Source of the DNA: Oscillospiraceae bacterium
GTDB lineage: Bacteria; Bacillota; Clostridia; Oscillospirales; Acutalibacteraceae
Length of the DNA: 64,000 bases
Reading direction: 5' to 3'
NCBI GenBank assembly: GCA_015065965.1
Contig: SVPH01000002.1
Location: forward strand, 56,656 to 120,655
Part shown: in pieces, positions 1 to 12,300 of the stretch
Numbering within the stretch: the stretch's first letter is position 1
Layout of the letters: the number at the start of each line of letters is the position of its first letter
Notes under the pieces: generated by a model
What the model saw: only the letters and a program-made list of their open reading frames with translations
The model's database searches: none
What the model was told of the DNA's origin: nothing
Translations under genes and position numbers: made by a program

Positions 1-3000
1 GGCAATTATTGAGCCGTAGATGTATTCTTTTGAACTGCTTACGCCGTCAACAATTGTTGTGAGCGTATAGGTAAGCCTGTCAATATATGCCGTGAGAACG
101 AGAGAGTTATCGGCTGCAACTTTACCTGAGAGAACGCTTTTTTCGCTGTTAAGAATAAAGCCTTCTTCAACCGTGTACTTAGCATTTACGGTTGAATCCG
201 TTGCACCTGTAAAGGTTTGTGTAACTTTTGTGTACGTGCCGTCTGTTGACATTGTGTAGATTTCAACCGTGTATACCGTTTCTGTTGAAACAATCCACAA
301 TGCTTTGTAAGTTTTACCGTTTACATCGTTCATTATGCCGACTTCGGGAGTCCAGCCTGCAAAGATATATCCTGATTTTACGGGATTTTCGGGTGCGATG
401 ATTTCTTCATCAAAGTTTGCGGTAACGGTCTTTTTTGTTGAACCGTCAGCCCATGTGCCGCTGTTTGCATCAAAAACTGCTTTGTAACTGTTTGCGGACC
501 ATGTTGCTGTAAATACCATTGATTCTGCAGGCATCGAATCGGGGATTGCAGGAGTCCATCCGGTGAACGTATAGCCTGTTTTAACAGGGTCGGCAGGAGC
601 ATTTATCTTTGATTCAAACAGATATGTTTCTTCCGTCTTATTGCTGTCAACAATCCATGTTACGGTGTAACTCTGTTTTACAAAATCAGGTTTGATTTCA
701 GAGGGAAGATTACCGCCTGCAACAAGAGGAAATTCAACTGATGCACCGTTTTCATCTATCCAGCCTTGCTGAAGATATCCTGTGGGAGCATCGGGCTTTT
801 CGGGCTCAGCGATTTGCTGACCGTGGAGATAATCGGATGTTACTCCGTTAATTGTTGCTTTGTAAATCTCTCTGTCCAGATAAACTTTAAGAACAAGTGA
901 TCCGTCGGGTGCGATATTGCCGGAAAGAACGCTGTTTTCCTCATTGAGTTTAAATCCGGTTTCAACAGTATATTCCGCAGTTGCGGTTGTATCTGTAGTG
1001 CCTGTAAGAACGTCAGTGGTATTTGTGTATGTTCCGTCAATTTCCATTGTGTAGATTTCAACGGTGTATTTTGTATCAGTTAAAGCAGCCCATTCAGCGG
1101 TAAATTCTTTGCCGTTTATATCATCCATTATACCTGTTTCGGGAGTCCATCCTATAAATTCATAACCTTGTCTTGATGGAATTCTCGGGGTGTAAATATC
1201 GCTGCCGTAAACAACCGAATGTGTTTTGGTAGTTGAGCCGTCGTTGAAAACGCCGCCGTTTGCATCAAACACGGCATCATAACTGTTGGCAGTCCATAAT
1301 GCTTTGAATGTAAGGCTTTCTGCAGGCATGGTTGCAGGAATTTCTCCGTTCCAGCCTTTGAATGTATGTCCGATTTTTTCGGGAGCATCGGGCTTTGCTA
1401 TTACAGCGCCTTCAGCAACGGATTGAACGGTTTCTTTACCGTCAACAATCCATGTAATATTAAAATATCTGGGTGTTACCGTAACTTTGCATACAGCAGA
1501 GTATGCGCCGTCAGCCGTTGTTGCGGTTATGTTTGCTGTACCTGCCGAAACTGCGGTAACAAGACCTTTTTCATCAACTGTTGCAACAGCAGAGTTGTCT
1601 GATTCCCAAATTATGATCTTGTCAGCGGCAGTGTCGGGAGTAACGGTTGCTTCAAGTTTGTATGTCTGCTTGTTTATGATTTCAACTTCGTTAGTTGAAA
1701 TTGAGATTCCGTCAGCACTGTGACCGCTGCAGACTTTAAACGAGAGTCCGTTGGTTTCTGCATATTCTTTTGCATAACAGTTTTCGGTTTCAGCGCAGAG
1801 ATATGCCGATGTGCCTATGACATTCTGACCGATTGAGGTTGTACCGCTTGTCAGATGAACAAATTCAAGGTTACCGCAGAGCATAAATGCATAATCTTCA
1901 ATGTTTGTTACGCTTTCGGGAACGGTTATGCTCTTTAAGGTCTGACAATTCTGGAATGAACTTTCCTTAACTGTTACAACACCGTCGGGGATAATATAGT
2001 CTGTTTTTTCATTTCTTATGGGGTACTGAATAAGTTCGGTTTTATCTTTAGAGAACAGAACACCGTTATCATCACTTGAATAGTTTTGGTTTGCGGAATT
2101 AACGGTTATTCCTTTGAGGTAGCAATTGAAGAAAACGCCTTTGCCGATTGAAACAGTGCTTGAAGGGATAGTGACGCAACTGAGTTTGTAGCAGTTTTCA
2201 AAAGCATCGTCTGCAATCGTTGTAACACCGTCGGGGATAATGTAATCTGTCTGTACGCAGTTGTTGGGGTATTTGATAAGTTCGGTTTTGCTTTTATTGA
2301 AAAGAACTCCGTATTCATCGCTTGAGTAGTTTGGGTTATCAGCATTTACCGAGATGCTCTTAAGTGAGGGACACCAACCGAATGCGTTTTTGCCGACTGA
2401 AGTTACGCAAGAGGGGATTGTAACACTTGTAAGACCCGAACCGTAGAAGGCTTCTTCCCCGATGCTTTCCAGTCCGTCGGGAAGGCTTACATCAGTTATA
2501 TTTTTTGCAAATCTGAATGAATCCTCATAAACAGCGGTTACGCTTGCAGGAATTTCGTAATTTGCTTGGTTATTACCTGAAGGATACTGAATAAGTTGAG
2601 TGAAGTTTTTATCAAACAGAACACCGTAAATGTCAGATGAATAATTCGGATTCTCAGAATCTACCGAAAATGCTGTGATTGACGGGCTTTGTGCAAATGC
2701 CAGAGTACCTATCTGAGTTACGCTTGCGGCAATGCTGATTTCGGCAAGGTTGGCGCAATCATAAAATGCATAGTTGCAGACACTTGTTACACCGTCGCCT
2801 ATGCGGACGCTTTTTATTTCAGAGCGCACACTGCGCCAGGGGATATATGTTGTTGAATATTCCTTCATCGCACCTGTTCCGCTGACGGTAAGTGCACCTG
2901 TTGATTTGTCAAGCGACCATTCAAGGCTGTCTCCGCAGTTTCCGTTATAAACGGCATCTGCTTTGGCTGAGAAGAGCGTTATTGACCCGAAGGCAACCAA

Positions 3001-3045
3001 AACAGCCATCATAATTGCCAAACCGTTTTTGAAAATTCTGTTCAT
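1..3045 (-). CDS. Giant secreted surface protein, BspA-like LRR plus InlB-like repeats (C-terminus outside window)
   Basis: Reading the minus strand from an ATG at 3045 gives an open frame of 1015 codons that runs off the left edge, so the C-terminus is missing. A ribosome site (AGGAGG) precedes the ATG. Residues 1-30 are a signal peptide (MNRIFKNGLAIMMAVLVAFG, then a cut near SAKADA). Residues about 35-430 are BspA-type leucine-rich units (LRR_5), with the spacing element NPNYSS-x3-GVLF repeated. About 445-515 is a Big_2-like Ig domain. The rest is repeated InlB/Flg_new-type modules (WIVDGKE..., GY-x-F-x-GW, W at the end of each unit). Such proteins are surface adhesins or binding proteins in gut Clostridia; ligand unknown. 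It diverges from the 3303 gene. The fold assignment is strong and the function is inferred. Confidence 0.9.
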   Translation of the reverse strand, partial: MNRIFKNGLAIMMAVLVAFGSITLFSAKADAVYNGNCGDSLEWSLDKSTGALTVSGTGAMKEYSTTYIPWRSVRSEIKSVRIGDGVTSVCNYAFYDCANLAEISIAASVTQIGTLAFAQSPSITAFSVDSENPNYSSDIYGVLFDKNFTQLIQYPSGNNQANYEIPASVTAVYEDSFRFAKNITDVSLPDGLESIGEEAFYGSGLTSVTIPSCVTSVGKNAFGWCPSLKSISVNADNPNYSSDEYGVLFNKSKTELIKYPNNCVQTDYIIPDGVTTIADDAFENCYKLSCVTIPSSTVSIGKGVFFNCYLKGITVNSANQNYSSDDNGVLFSKDKTELIQYPIRNEKTDYIIPDGVVTVKESSFQNCQTLKSITVPESVTNIEDYAFMLCGNLEFVHLTSGTTSIGQNVIGTSAYLCAETENCYAKEYAETNGLSFKVCSGHSADGISISTNEVEIINKQTYKLEATVTPDTAADKIIIWESDNSAVATVDEKGLVTAVSAGTANITATTADGAYSAVCKVTVTPRYFNITWIVDGKETVQSVAEGAVIAKPDAPEKIGHTFKGWNGEIPATMPAESLTFKALWTANSYDAVFDANGGVFNDGSTTKTHSVVYGSDIYTPRIPSRQGYEFIGWTPETGIMDDINGKEFTAEWAALTDTKYTVEIYTMEIDGTYTNTTDVLTGTTDTTATAEYTVETGFKLNEENSVLSGNIAPDGSLVLKVYLDREIYKATINGVTSDYLHGQQIAEPEKPDAPTGYLQQGWIDENGASVEFPLVAGGNLPSEIKPDFVKQSYTVTWIVDSNKTEETYLFESKINAPADPVKTGYTFTGWTPAIPDSMPAESMVFTATWSANSYKAVFDANSGTWADGSTKKTVTANFDEEIIAPENPVKSGYIFAGWTPEVGIMNDVNGKTYKALWIVSTETVYTVEIYTMSTDGTYTKVTQTFTGATDSTVNAKYTVEEGFILNSEKSVLSGKVAADNSLVLTAYIDRLTYTLTTIVDGVSSSKEYIYGSIIA

Positions 3046-3302
3046 TGCAAAACCTCCTGATATATTTCGAAATAACATATAATTTTCCATTATAGATATA
3101 TTAAGTTTAACATTACAGAGAAAAAAATTCAAGTATATGTATAAAAATAAATATAAAATAATTTAAATAAATATATTGTTTTTTATAAGAAATATTGTTA
3201 TAATTTAAATAATTATAATGGGTTAAAATTTACCTTTTACCCAAAACTGTTTGATAACAATAAAATTTTAATTGAAATCAAGTTTATGTGGAGGAATGAA
3301 CA
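3046..3302. promoter_or_regulatory. AT-rich divergent promoter region between two giant surface-protein genes
   Basis: This 257-bp gap is very AT-rich and holds no gene. It carries the plus-strand promoter listed separately, and a minus-strand TATAAT (3089-3094 as attata) that could serve the left gene, although no good -35 goes with it. A 12-bp palindrome, TATTTCGAAATA, lies at 3063-3074, 18 bp before the left gene's ATG. Confidence 0.6.
3176..3204 (+). promoter_or_regulatory. Sigma-A promoter for the 3072-aa protein
   Basis: TTGTTT, a 17-bp spacer and TATAAT at 3199-3204. The predicted transcript starts near 3211 and leaves a leader of about 90 nt before the ATG at 3303, which has GGAGG at 3290-3294. 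Confidence 0.65.
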
Positions 3303-6300
3303 ATGGTCGTTATGGAATTATGCAAGCGAGTAATTGCTTGGATGCTTTCGTTTCTGATGAGTTTGTCTTCGGCACCTGTGCAGGAGATAATTCCGGAAAT
3401 CAGTTTTGATGATAAAGGAATATTTGAGTCCTTTTTCAGCAAAGACGAAAGAAATCCGCTCTACGATGTTCTTCTGGAGGTTAATGCGGTTTTGGTGCGT
3501 TATCTCGGCACCAATATTGCAACCGAAAAAGAAGTCAGTGAAGCGGTTGCGGGTATGGATTGGAATACCATGGAAGATGCTGCGCAGGATATAGATTCAC
3601 TCTATACAACAGCCGAAAGCCTGTCCCGCAGTGAGCAGGAAGCGTTTTACGGTACTGACAGTGCGAGGACTGTCGAATATCTCAATAAGAGCATAGGCAG
3701 CAGAATGGGCACCGTAATTAATGCTTCGGCGACAAACACCGTACTTGGCGGCAAGGTTACGGTTACAGACAGCGAGGGTACAGGCAGTGTATCAGGTGAT
3801 GTTGTAAAAATTACGGTCAAGGGCGGTCTTGCATCAAGCAAAACCAACACTGTGGATATTTATAACAATACGAATGCTGCATCTACTCTGACTTTCAACT
3901 ACAGTGCGTCAAACTATAAATCATTCAGCCAAAGCGGTTCAAACGGAACATGCTCTGTTTTGCTTTACCCAAATCAGGGTATAACACTTAAAATTGAAGC
4001 AGGCGCACTCTATAAAGAGGCAACGCTTACTCTGAGCAATTTCAGCCTTGTTGAGGCTCAGTCTTCATCAAAGGTTACCGTTGAATATAACTCGGCATAC
4101 GGCAGTGTAACGGCAGGCGGTGCAGCAGTCGCACCCAATGCCGTTAAGGAGATTACTTTTGCCGATGGTGAAAATCTTGTGGCAACCGTATCCGGCGGCG
4201 GAAAGTTCCTTGGCTGGATTAACTCTGAAACAGGTGTTCTTCTTTCCACATCAACAACATATAAACTTATTCCCGTTGCAGATATGAAAATCAGAGCGGT
4301 TTTTGTCGGAACAACAGGGGTTGCATATTTCCGGGCACTTGGCGGCAACTATCTTTTTGATGATTTGAATAATGCTATGGCATATGCTTCAAATTCCGGT
4401 TACAGCACTGTTATTCTTGCCAATGACGGTACAATACCGGCAGGTAATTATACAGTTCCTGCAGGCATAACATTGCTTATTCCTTTTGATGATGCAAACA
4501 CAATTTATACAACCGAACCTGCTATTGTAAGCGATGCCTATGTGAAGCCTACGGCATACCGCACACTCACAATGGCTGAAGGTGCCAATATTACCGTTAA
4601 CGGCGCACTCTGCTTGCCTGCAAAGCATTATTCTGCCCACGGCAGCCATGCAAACGGTGCTTCGCCCACAGGTTCATGCCCGTTTATCAAAATGAACAGC
4701 GGCAGCAACATTACAATCAATAACGGCGCTAATCTCTACGCATACGGCTATATCACAGGTTCAGGTTCTGTTACTGCAAAGAACGGTGCCAATGTTTATG
4801 AATACTTCCAGATTATGGACTTCAGAGGCGGTTCACAGACTACAGATATGGAAAACGGAGTTTTCCCTCTGTCGCAATATTATATTCAGAACATTGAAGT
4901 TCCCCTTACTCTTGAATACGGTGCGGTTGAAAGTTGCTATGCATCGGTATATATTTCAAAAATGGAAATGGGAACATCCGTTGCGTTTATTGCTCCTAAC
5001 GGCGGCATGTTTAACCTCAGTTCAGGTTCTCTCACAAAGAGATATGACGGTAAAACAGACAGACTCATTTTTGAACTTAACGGTTCAATGTCCATAAGCC
5101 CCATTGAACTTGAATTCGGATCGGGTCTTTTGGGTGCATCAATAAATTCAAAAAACTACGATTTGCCGATAAATAATAACATTACCGTAAAGGTTAACAA
5201 CGGTACGGTTACTCTTTCTCAGGATGTTGCGATGCTTCCCGGCTCGGAACTGATTATTGAAAAAAACGGTAAGTGCGTTCTCGGCTCAAACTGTAATGTC
5301 TATGTATATGATGCTGACCAGTGGGGCAATTTCTGCAGTTCCACAAACAAGACTTTTATCCCTGTTGGTTACGCTCCCGGCAGAACATATAACAGAAAGG
5401 CTTCTGACCTTAAGGATACAAAAATTCAGGTTGCAGGCACACTTGATGCATCAAACGGATATCTTTACACTACATCAGGCGGAGCGGATATCTGCGGCGT
5501 CGATTCGGGCAAAGTTTTAATCAAGAAAGGTACACAGACTAAAACATACCAACTTGTTCAAAAGACAGGATATACAGAAATTCCCATAACTTCGGCAAAA
5601 CTGAAAAATGCTGACGGAACATACATGACACCTTCGGCATCTTCATCAACGAACTACTATGTTGACGGTATATGGCGTGAACATACAGGCCATGTATACA
5701 CAGAAAAGGTTACTGCCGAAGCATCTTGTGAAACAGCAGGTCTTAAAACGTTCACGTGCTTCTGCGGAAGTTCATATACAGAGTCAATTGCCGCAAAAGG
5801 TCACACCGCAGGCGCGGCAGCAACTTGTACAACAAATCAGGTTTGTACCGTTTGCGGCAAAGAGTTGGCTGCAATGCTCGGTCACGCATATCAGAGCGTT
5901 ACAACTCTTCCCACCTGCACAACAGGCGGTTACACAACACATACCTGTTCGCGCTGCGGAGATGTGTATAAAGACGGCATTGTTGAGGCTAAAGGTCATA
6001 CGGCAGGCGCAGAGGCAACCTGTACAACAAATCAGGTTTGTACCGTTTGCGGTACGGAACTTGCTCCTGAAAAGGGACATAATTACAATGCGGTTGTAAC
6101 AGAGGCTACATGTACAACCGGCGGATATACAACCCATACTTGTTCAAACTGCGGTGACAGTTATACCGACAGTGTTGTTGATGCAAAAGGTCACACTGCA
6201 GGCGCAGAGGCAACTTGTACATCACCTCAGACTTGTACCGTATGCGGTGAAATTCTTAAGTCGGAAAACGGTCATGTTCCCGGTGCGGAATCAACTTGCA

Positions 6301-9300
6301 CAACCGCACAGACTTGTACCGTTTGCGGAGAAGAAATTAATCCTGCTCTCGGTCATGATATGATTCATGATGATGCACAGGATGCAACATGTACCGAAGA
6401 CGGCTACAGTTCAGGCAGTGTATGCTCGCGCTGCGGTCATACAGAAGGCAAGACGATTATCCCTGCAAAAGGACATAAGGCGGGCGCAGCGGCGACCTGT
6501 ACAACAAATCAGATTTGTACTGTTTGCGGAGTGGAACTTGCCGAAGCAACAGGTCATAACTATTCAGAAATCATAACCGAGCCTACATGTATCAAGGACG
6601 GTTATACAACTCATACATGCCTTAATTGCGGTGATACATACACAGACAGTGTTGTTGCTGCAAAAGGTCATACAAAGGGTGCGGCGGCAACATGCGATAA
6701 TCCTCAGACTTGTGTTGATTGCGGTGAAGAACTGGCTCCTTCTCTTGGTCATATTCCGGGCGCGGAGGCAACATGTATGACATCTCAGGTGTGCCTTGAC
6801 TGCGGTGAGATTCTTGTGCTTGCTCAGGGTCATACTCTCGGAGAGGAGGCAACTTGCGGTAAGGCACAAATCTGTACGGTGTGCGGAGAAGAAGTTGCTC
6901 CGGCACTCAAGCATAACTATGAAGCAACCGTAACCGCCCCGACGTGCACCGAAAGCGGTTATACTACTCACACTTGTTCGCTTTGCGGTGATGTTTATAC
7001 CGACAGTCAGACCGATGCAACGGGTCACAATATGATGCCTGCAACATGCAGCACTCCTTCAATGTGTGCCAACAGCGGCTGCACATATACAGAAGGCAAA
7101 GCCTTTGGTCATACAGTTGTAACAGATGATGAAATTCCTGCTTTCTGTGAGCAGAGCGGTCTTACCGAAGGTCAGCACTGCGTTGTCTGCCATGCGGTTA
7201 TAGTTGAACAGAAGTATATACCTGAAATGGGTCATGATATTGTTAAGCATAATGCAAAAAATCCTACCTTTACTCAGGTCGGATGGGAAGCATATGAAGA
7301 ATGTACACGCTGTTCTTACACTACATATGTGGAAATACCGATGCTTAAGGAAGCAACAATTTCCGATTACGAAACATTTATAGAAAACCTCGCAATTCTT
7401 GAAGAACTTGCAACTTCTTATACAATGGAAGTTCCGGGCAAAGATCCTCTTGCTCTTGTAATCAAGTATATTCGTACTGGTGTTGAAAAATATAACGAAG
7501 GCTCATGGGGAATTATGGCGGGTTATGAAGATACCGGTTTTGCCGAGTATGTTTCACGCTTTGAAGATGATTTCAACTCAATGGTTTCGGGCGAAGATGC
7601 GCTTATCGTAAGCGGTCTGAAGAATCTTGAACTCTTTACGCTTCCCAACGGTGATCTTGTTGATTTCGGCCACATGTTCGGCACAATGGATATTACATAT
7701 CATAACAAGACCAGCCTTAATCACGCTGATGTTGCAGGTTGGGCAGGCGACCTTGTCGACCTTCTTGAATTCTCCGATTACGGCGGAGTAACCGGCACTC
7801 TTGATGAAATGATAGCGGAAATAGGTACGAATTATCTGCTTCAGGAAGATCCGGAGGAAATCGGCGGCTTCAATGAGCAGGATATGTACGGCGATCTTGA
7901 TTCGCTCTGCATCATGCAGACATTGCTTGCTCAGACATATGAGCAGGGTGTTCTTACTGATATTTTCAGCGAATACTTTGTTGAGAGCCTTACAATGTAT
8001 CAGCGTGCGGATTATTTCATTAAAAACAGAATTGACGGCATAAGCACACGCGCCAATATGCGTGATGCGGTTTATAATGCGTATACAGGCAATAAACTTA
8101 TCACAACTCTTGAAGCAACAAGAGAGTTCAAAACGGAAGATGTTTCTCTTATGAGAAAAGCGTGCTGTTACGCATTTGCGGATTATATCTGTAAACTTGC
8201 AGGTGACTATGTTGATGTAACGGATAATCCTTACTTCACAGCGTTCTATTCTGAAACTTCAAATCTTGCTCCCGGTGTTATTCAGACAATCAAAAAGGCA
8301 ACATCGGCTGATAACAAGCAAATGGTATATTATACCGCAACTGCAGACCTCAGCAGAGGTGATGTTCATGTTTACGCAAACTACAGGAATAATGACCCAA
8401 CAATATGGGGTATGCAGACTGTTCTCGGTCAGGCAAATGCCGCACAGGAGAAATACGGCAATCCCGAAAGCGAATTGTATATTGAAAACTATAATGTAAT
8501 TGCAAGTATCAACGGCGGCGGTTACAATATGGCAACCGGTGAACCCGGTGGTTTGCTTATTATGGACGGCAAGGAATACAAGGGAATCGGCAATGCAGGT
8601 TTCTTTGGAATTCTTAATGACGGAACTGCTGTTATCGGAACAACTGACGAGTACAATAAAATTTACAAGGGTCAACTCAAAGAAGCGCTCGGCGGTTTCG
8701 GTACAACTCTTATCAAAGACGGTGAAATTGCCATTACTGCCACAAGCAATTATTATAAGGACCGTGCAAGCCGTACGGCGGTTGGCATCACAAAAACCGG
8801 TAAGGTTGTGTTTATGGTTCTTGACGGCAGACAGGAACCCATTTCCTGCGGCGGCAGCATGATTGAAATCGCTCAGATTATGTATGAAGCAGGCTGTGTT
8901 CAGGCTATTAACCTTGATGGCGGCGGTTCAACAACATATGTTGCAAAACTTGAAGGTACGGATGAACTTTGCGTTGCAAACAAGCCTTCCGACGGTACTG
9001 CACGTTCTGTCAGCACATCGCTTATTATGGTTTCAACTGCTCCCAGTTCAACTGCGTTTGACCATGCAATAATTGAGAGTGAAGCGGACTATCTTACAAA
9101 GGGTGCATCTGTTCAACTTGTTGCGTCGGGTGTCAGTGCAACCGGTAATGCAGCCGATCTTCCTGAGGGAACATCATGGGCTGTTTCGGACGAAAGTTGG
9201 GGAACTGTTACTCAGGACGGTATGTTCACAGGCTTAAGAAACGGTTCGGTTGACGTTTATCTTATGTCGGGCGAAGAAATTATCGGAACAAAGACTATGA

Positions 9301-12300
9301 ATATAGTTGTTCCCAATCAGATTTATTTCACTAAGACAAATATAAATGCAACTTACGGCGAAAAAGTTGAACTTCCCGTTAAAGCACTTTATGAAAACAA
9401 ACCGGTAGCAATTCAGGCAAGCGATATCGCATTTATTCTCAGCAATCCTGCGGCTGGTACCTTTGACGGCTTCTGCTTTACCGGTACAGAGGGCACGGGA
9501 ATCAAAAATGTAAATATTACTGCTGCTTTAACGGGAAATGCTGAAAAGACGGCTGTTATAAGCGTTGCACTCTATAATATGGGTGAGATGTCATTCGACT
9601 TTGATCAGGCAACAGGCGGTGACCGTATCCTTGCGTGGTATCGTACGGTTTCAAACTCAATATCTGACGATAATTCGGTTTATGAAATCGTGGATAAAGA
9701 GCAGCCTATGGTAACAAATTACACTTTTGCAATTGACATGACACAGATTCCGGTTCCTGAAAAACTTGAGGATCTCACAAGCATGCTTCCCGGAGCGGAA
9801 CTTGAAAGTGCTTCGGCTTGGACATTCCTTCTTCAACTTGCGGAGCGTGTAAGCGTACTTACAGAAGTAAGACCTCAGATTAAGTTCGACAGCAATTTTG
9901 ATGTTGACTATTCCGAGTTAAAAATTGTAAACGAATATTTTGAACTTAAACAAACAGAATTTGACGAGGAAACAAACACTCTCACACTTGTCCTCAACTG
10001 GATTGACCAGACACAGGCTATTGACCCTGAAATGGCAAATCCGCTTTGCATTCTCAGCGGAATCAAATTAACTCCCAAAGCGGATGCTCAATGGACAAAT
10101 GACCGTCTTACACCTGTAAATACAGGCGGAATCAGTTATAACGCATATATGCGTGCAAATGCTCTTTATTCATTTGCTCAGAATCCCGAAAATCAGAAAA
10201 CTTACGGAATATATCCTTTTACAAATATGCATAATGGCATTGAAGAGAAGGGCGGATATTTCGGTAACGACTATGCAAAGTTTGATGATACATATACTCT
10301 TTCAAGGGCAATTAAGAACGGCTGGGTCAATGAAGAAGGCGGTTTTGCTTACTATGTTGACGGCGAAGCGCTCACGGGTGTTCAACTGATTGACGGATAT
10401 TATTATGATTTCGGTGAGGACGGCATAAATGTCGGTCAGACAATGTATACAGGTCTGTTCTATGATGCTGACGGCGGTGTTTACCGTTATTCAAAGTTTG
10501 GTGAACTTGCATCGGGTTGGCAGATGATAGGTGAGGATTGGTATTATTTCCATGCCGATACAATGGCTGCTAAGGCAGGCACATACAGCGTAGGCACGGT
10601 TGAATACGATTTTGAAGAAACAGGTAAGATTGCTTCAGGCGTCTGGAAAAAGTGCGTATTCGGCTACAGATATTACTACGGTCCGTCTTTCTATAAAAAC
10701 GGCTGGGCTGTGATTGACGGTAACACATATTACTTCAAAGATACTTACAGATACGAAGGCTTCCGTTGTGTTCAGGAATCCAACAGCAAGGATTTCACAT
10801 GGTATGATTTCGGAACGGACGGTATCCGTAAGGACGAGGTAATACCCGACGGATTCTATACCGATGTTGACGGTTCTCTCAGTTATGTTGTCGGCGGTCT
10901 TGCGCAGAAGGGTCTGCGTAAGATAGACGGTGATTACTATTACTTTGATTATTACGGCCATGCCGTAACAGGTAAGAAATACGCAAGCGAAACTTACTGT
11001 GATTTGCCCACGGGTAACTACTATTTCGGCGATGACTATAAGGCACTCAACGGTCTTGTAACGATGGAAGACGGCACGGTTTGTTACTTTGAGAACGGTA
11101 AAACCAAGGCAAAGGGTCTTGTTGAGATTGACGGAGATCATTATTTCGCATGCGGTTCAAACGGTGAAATAGCAGTTAATGTTTCAAAATATGTCTGGGC
11201 AACGAATGATGATTCAATTCCTTTGGGAACTTATGAATTCGGCGCAGACGGTAAGATGCTTAAGGGTATAGTAGAAAAAGACGGTGTTCTCTACTACTAT
11301 GAAATGGGTAAACCCAAAGCGGCAGGACTTGTTAAAGTGGATGGTGCATATTATTTTGCAAACGGCTCTAACGGTGAAGTTGCGGTCAGTGCTAAAAAAT
11401 ATGTATGGCAGACCACATGTGAAGAAATTCCTCTGGGAACATACGAATTCGGCGCAGACGGCAAGATGCTTGACGGCATAGTAGAAAAAGACGGTGTTCT
11501 TTATTACTACGAAACCGGTAAACCCAAGCAGGCGGGTCTTATAGAAATTGACGGTGCATATTACTTTGCAGGCGGCTCAAACGGTGAAATTACGGTCAGC
11601 GAGGCTCGTTATGTATGGGAAACCAACAGCGATGAGATTCCTGCAGGAACATACGAATTCGGCGCAGACGGCAAGATGCTTGACGGATTGGTTTATAAAG
11701 ACGGCGTTCTTTATTACTATGAAATGGGTAAACCCAAAACAGCAGGTCTGATTAACATTGACGGTTACTATTACTTTGCAGGCGGCTCAAACGGTGAAGT
11801 TACGGTTAACGAGGCAAAGTATGTTTGGGCAACAAACAGTGACGAAATTCCCGTCGGAACATATGAGTTCGGTCCTGACGGCAGGATGTATAACGGCATT
11901 GTTGAAAAAGACGGCGTTCTTTATGCTTATGAAATGGGCAAACCCAAGGCAGCAGGTCTCTTTGAACTTGACGAAGCATATTATTTTGTAAGCGGTTCAA
12001 ACGGTGCGCTTACAGTCAGCCAGTCACGCTATGTATGGGATACATCTGTTCCTGAAATCCCTGCAGGCACATATGAGTTTGGTGCAGACGGTAAGATGCT
12101 TGACGGTATAGTTAATAAAGACGGAACACTTTACTATTATAAGAATGGCAGACCCAAAACAGCGGGACTTGTTAAGATAGACGGTGACTACTATTTTGCA
12201 GGCGGCTCAAACGGAGAAATAACCGTAAACGCTAAAAAATATGTCTGGGAAAGCACTTGTGAAGAAATTCCTTTGGGAACTTATGAGTTTGGCCCTGACG

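Noticed and set aside
5659..6099. Open frames of 100-150 codons on both strands inside the Cys/His repeat region (also 6564-7028 minus)
   Set aside because: They are frame shadows of a strongly repeated coding sequence, have no ribosome site and encode nothing recognisable.
8259..8675. 138-codon minus-strand open frame opposite the giant gene
   Set aside because: Lies wholly inside the NAGPA-coding region, no ribosome site and no family resemblance.
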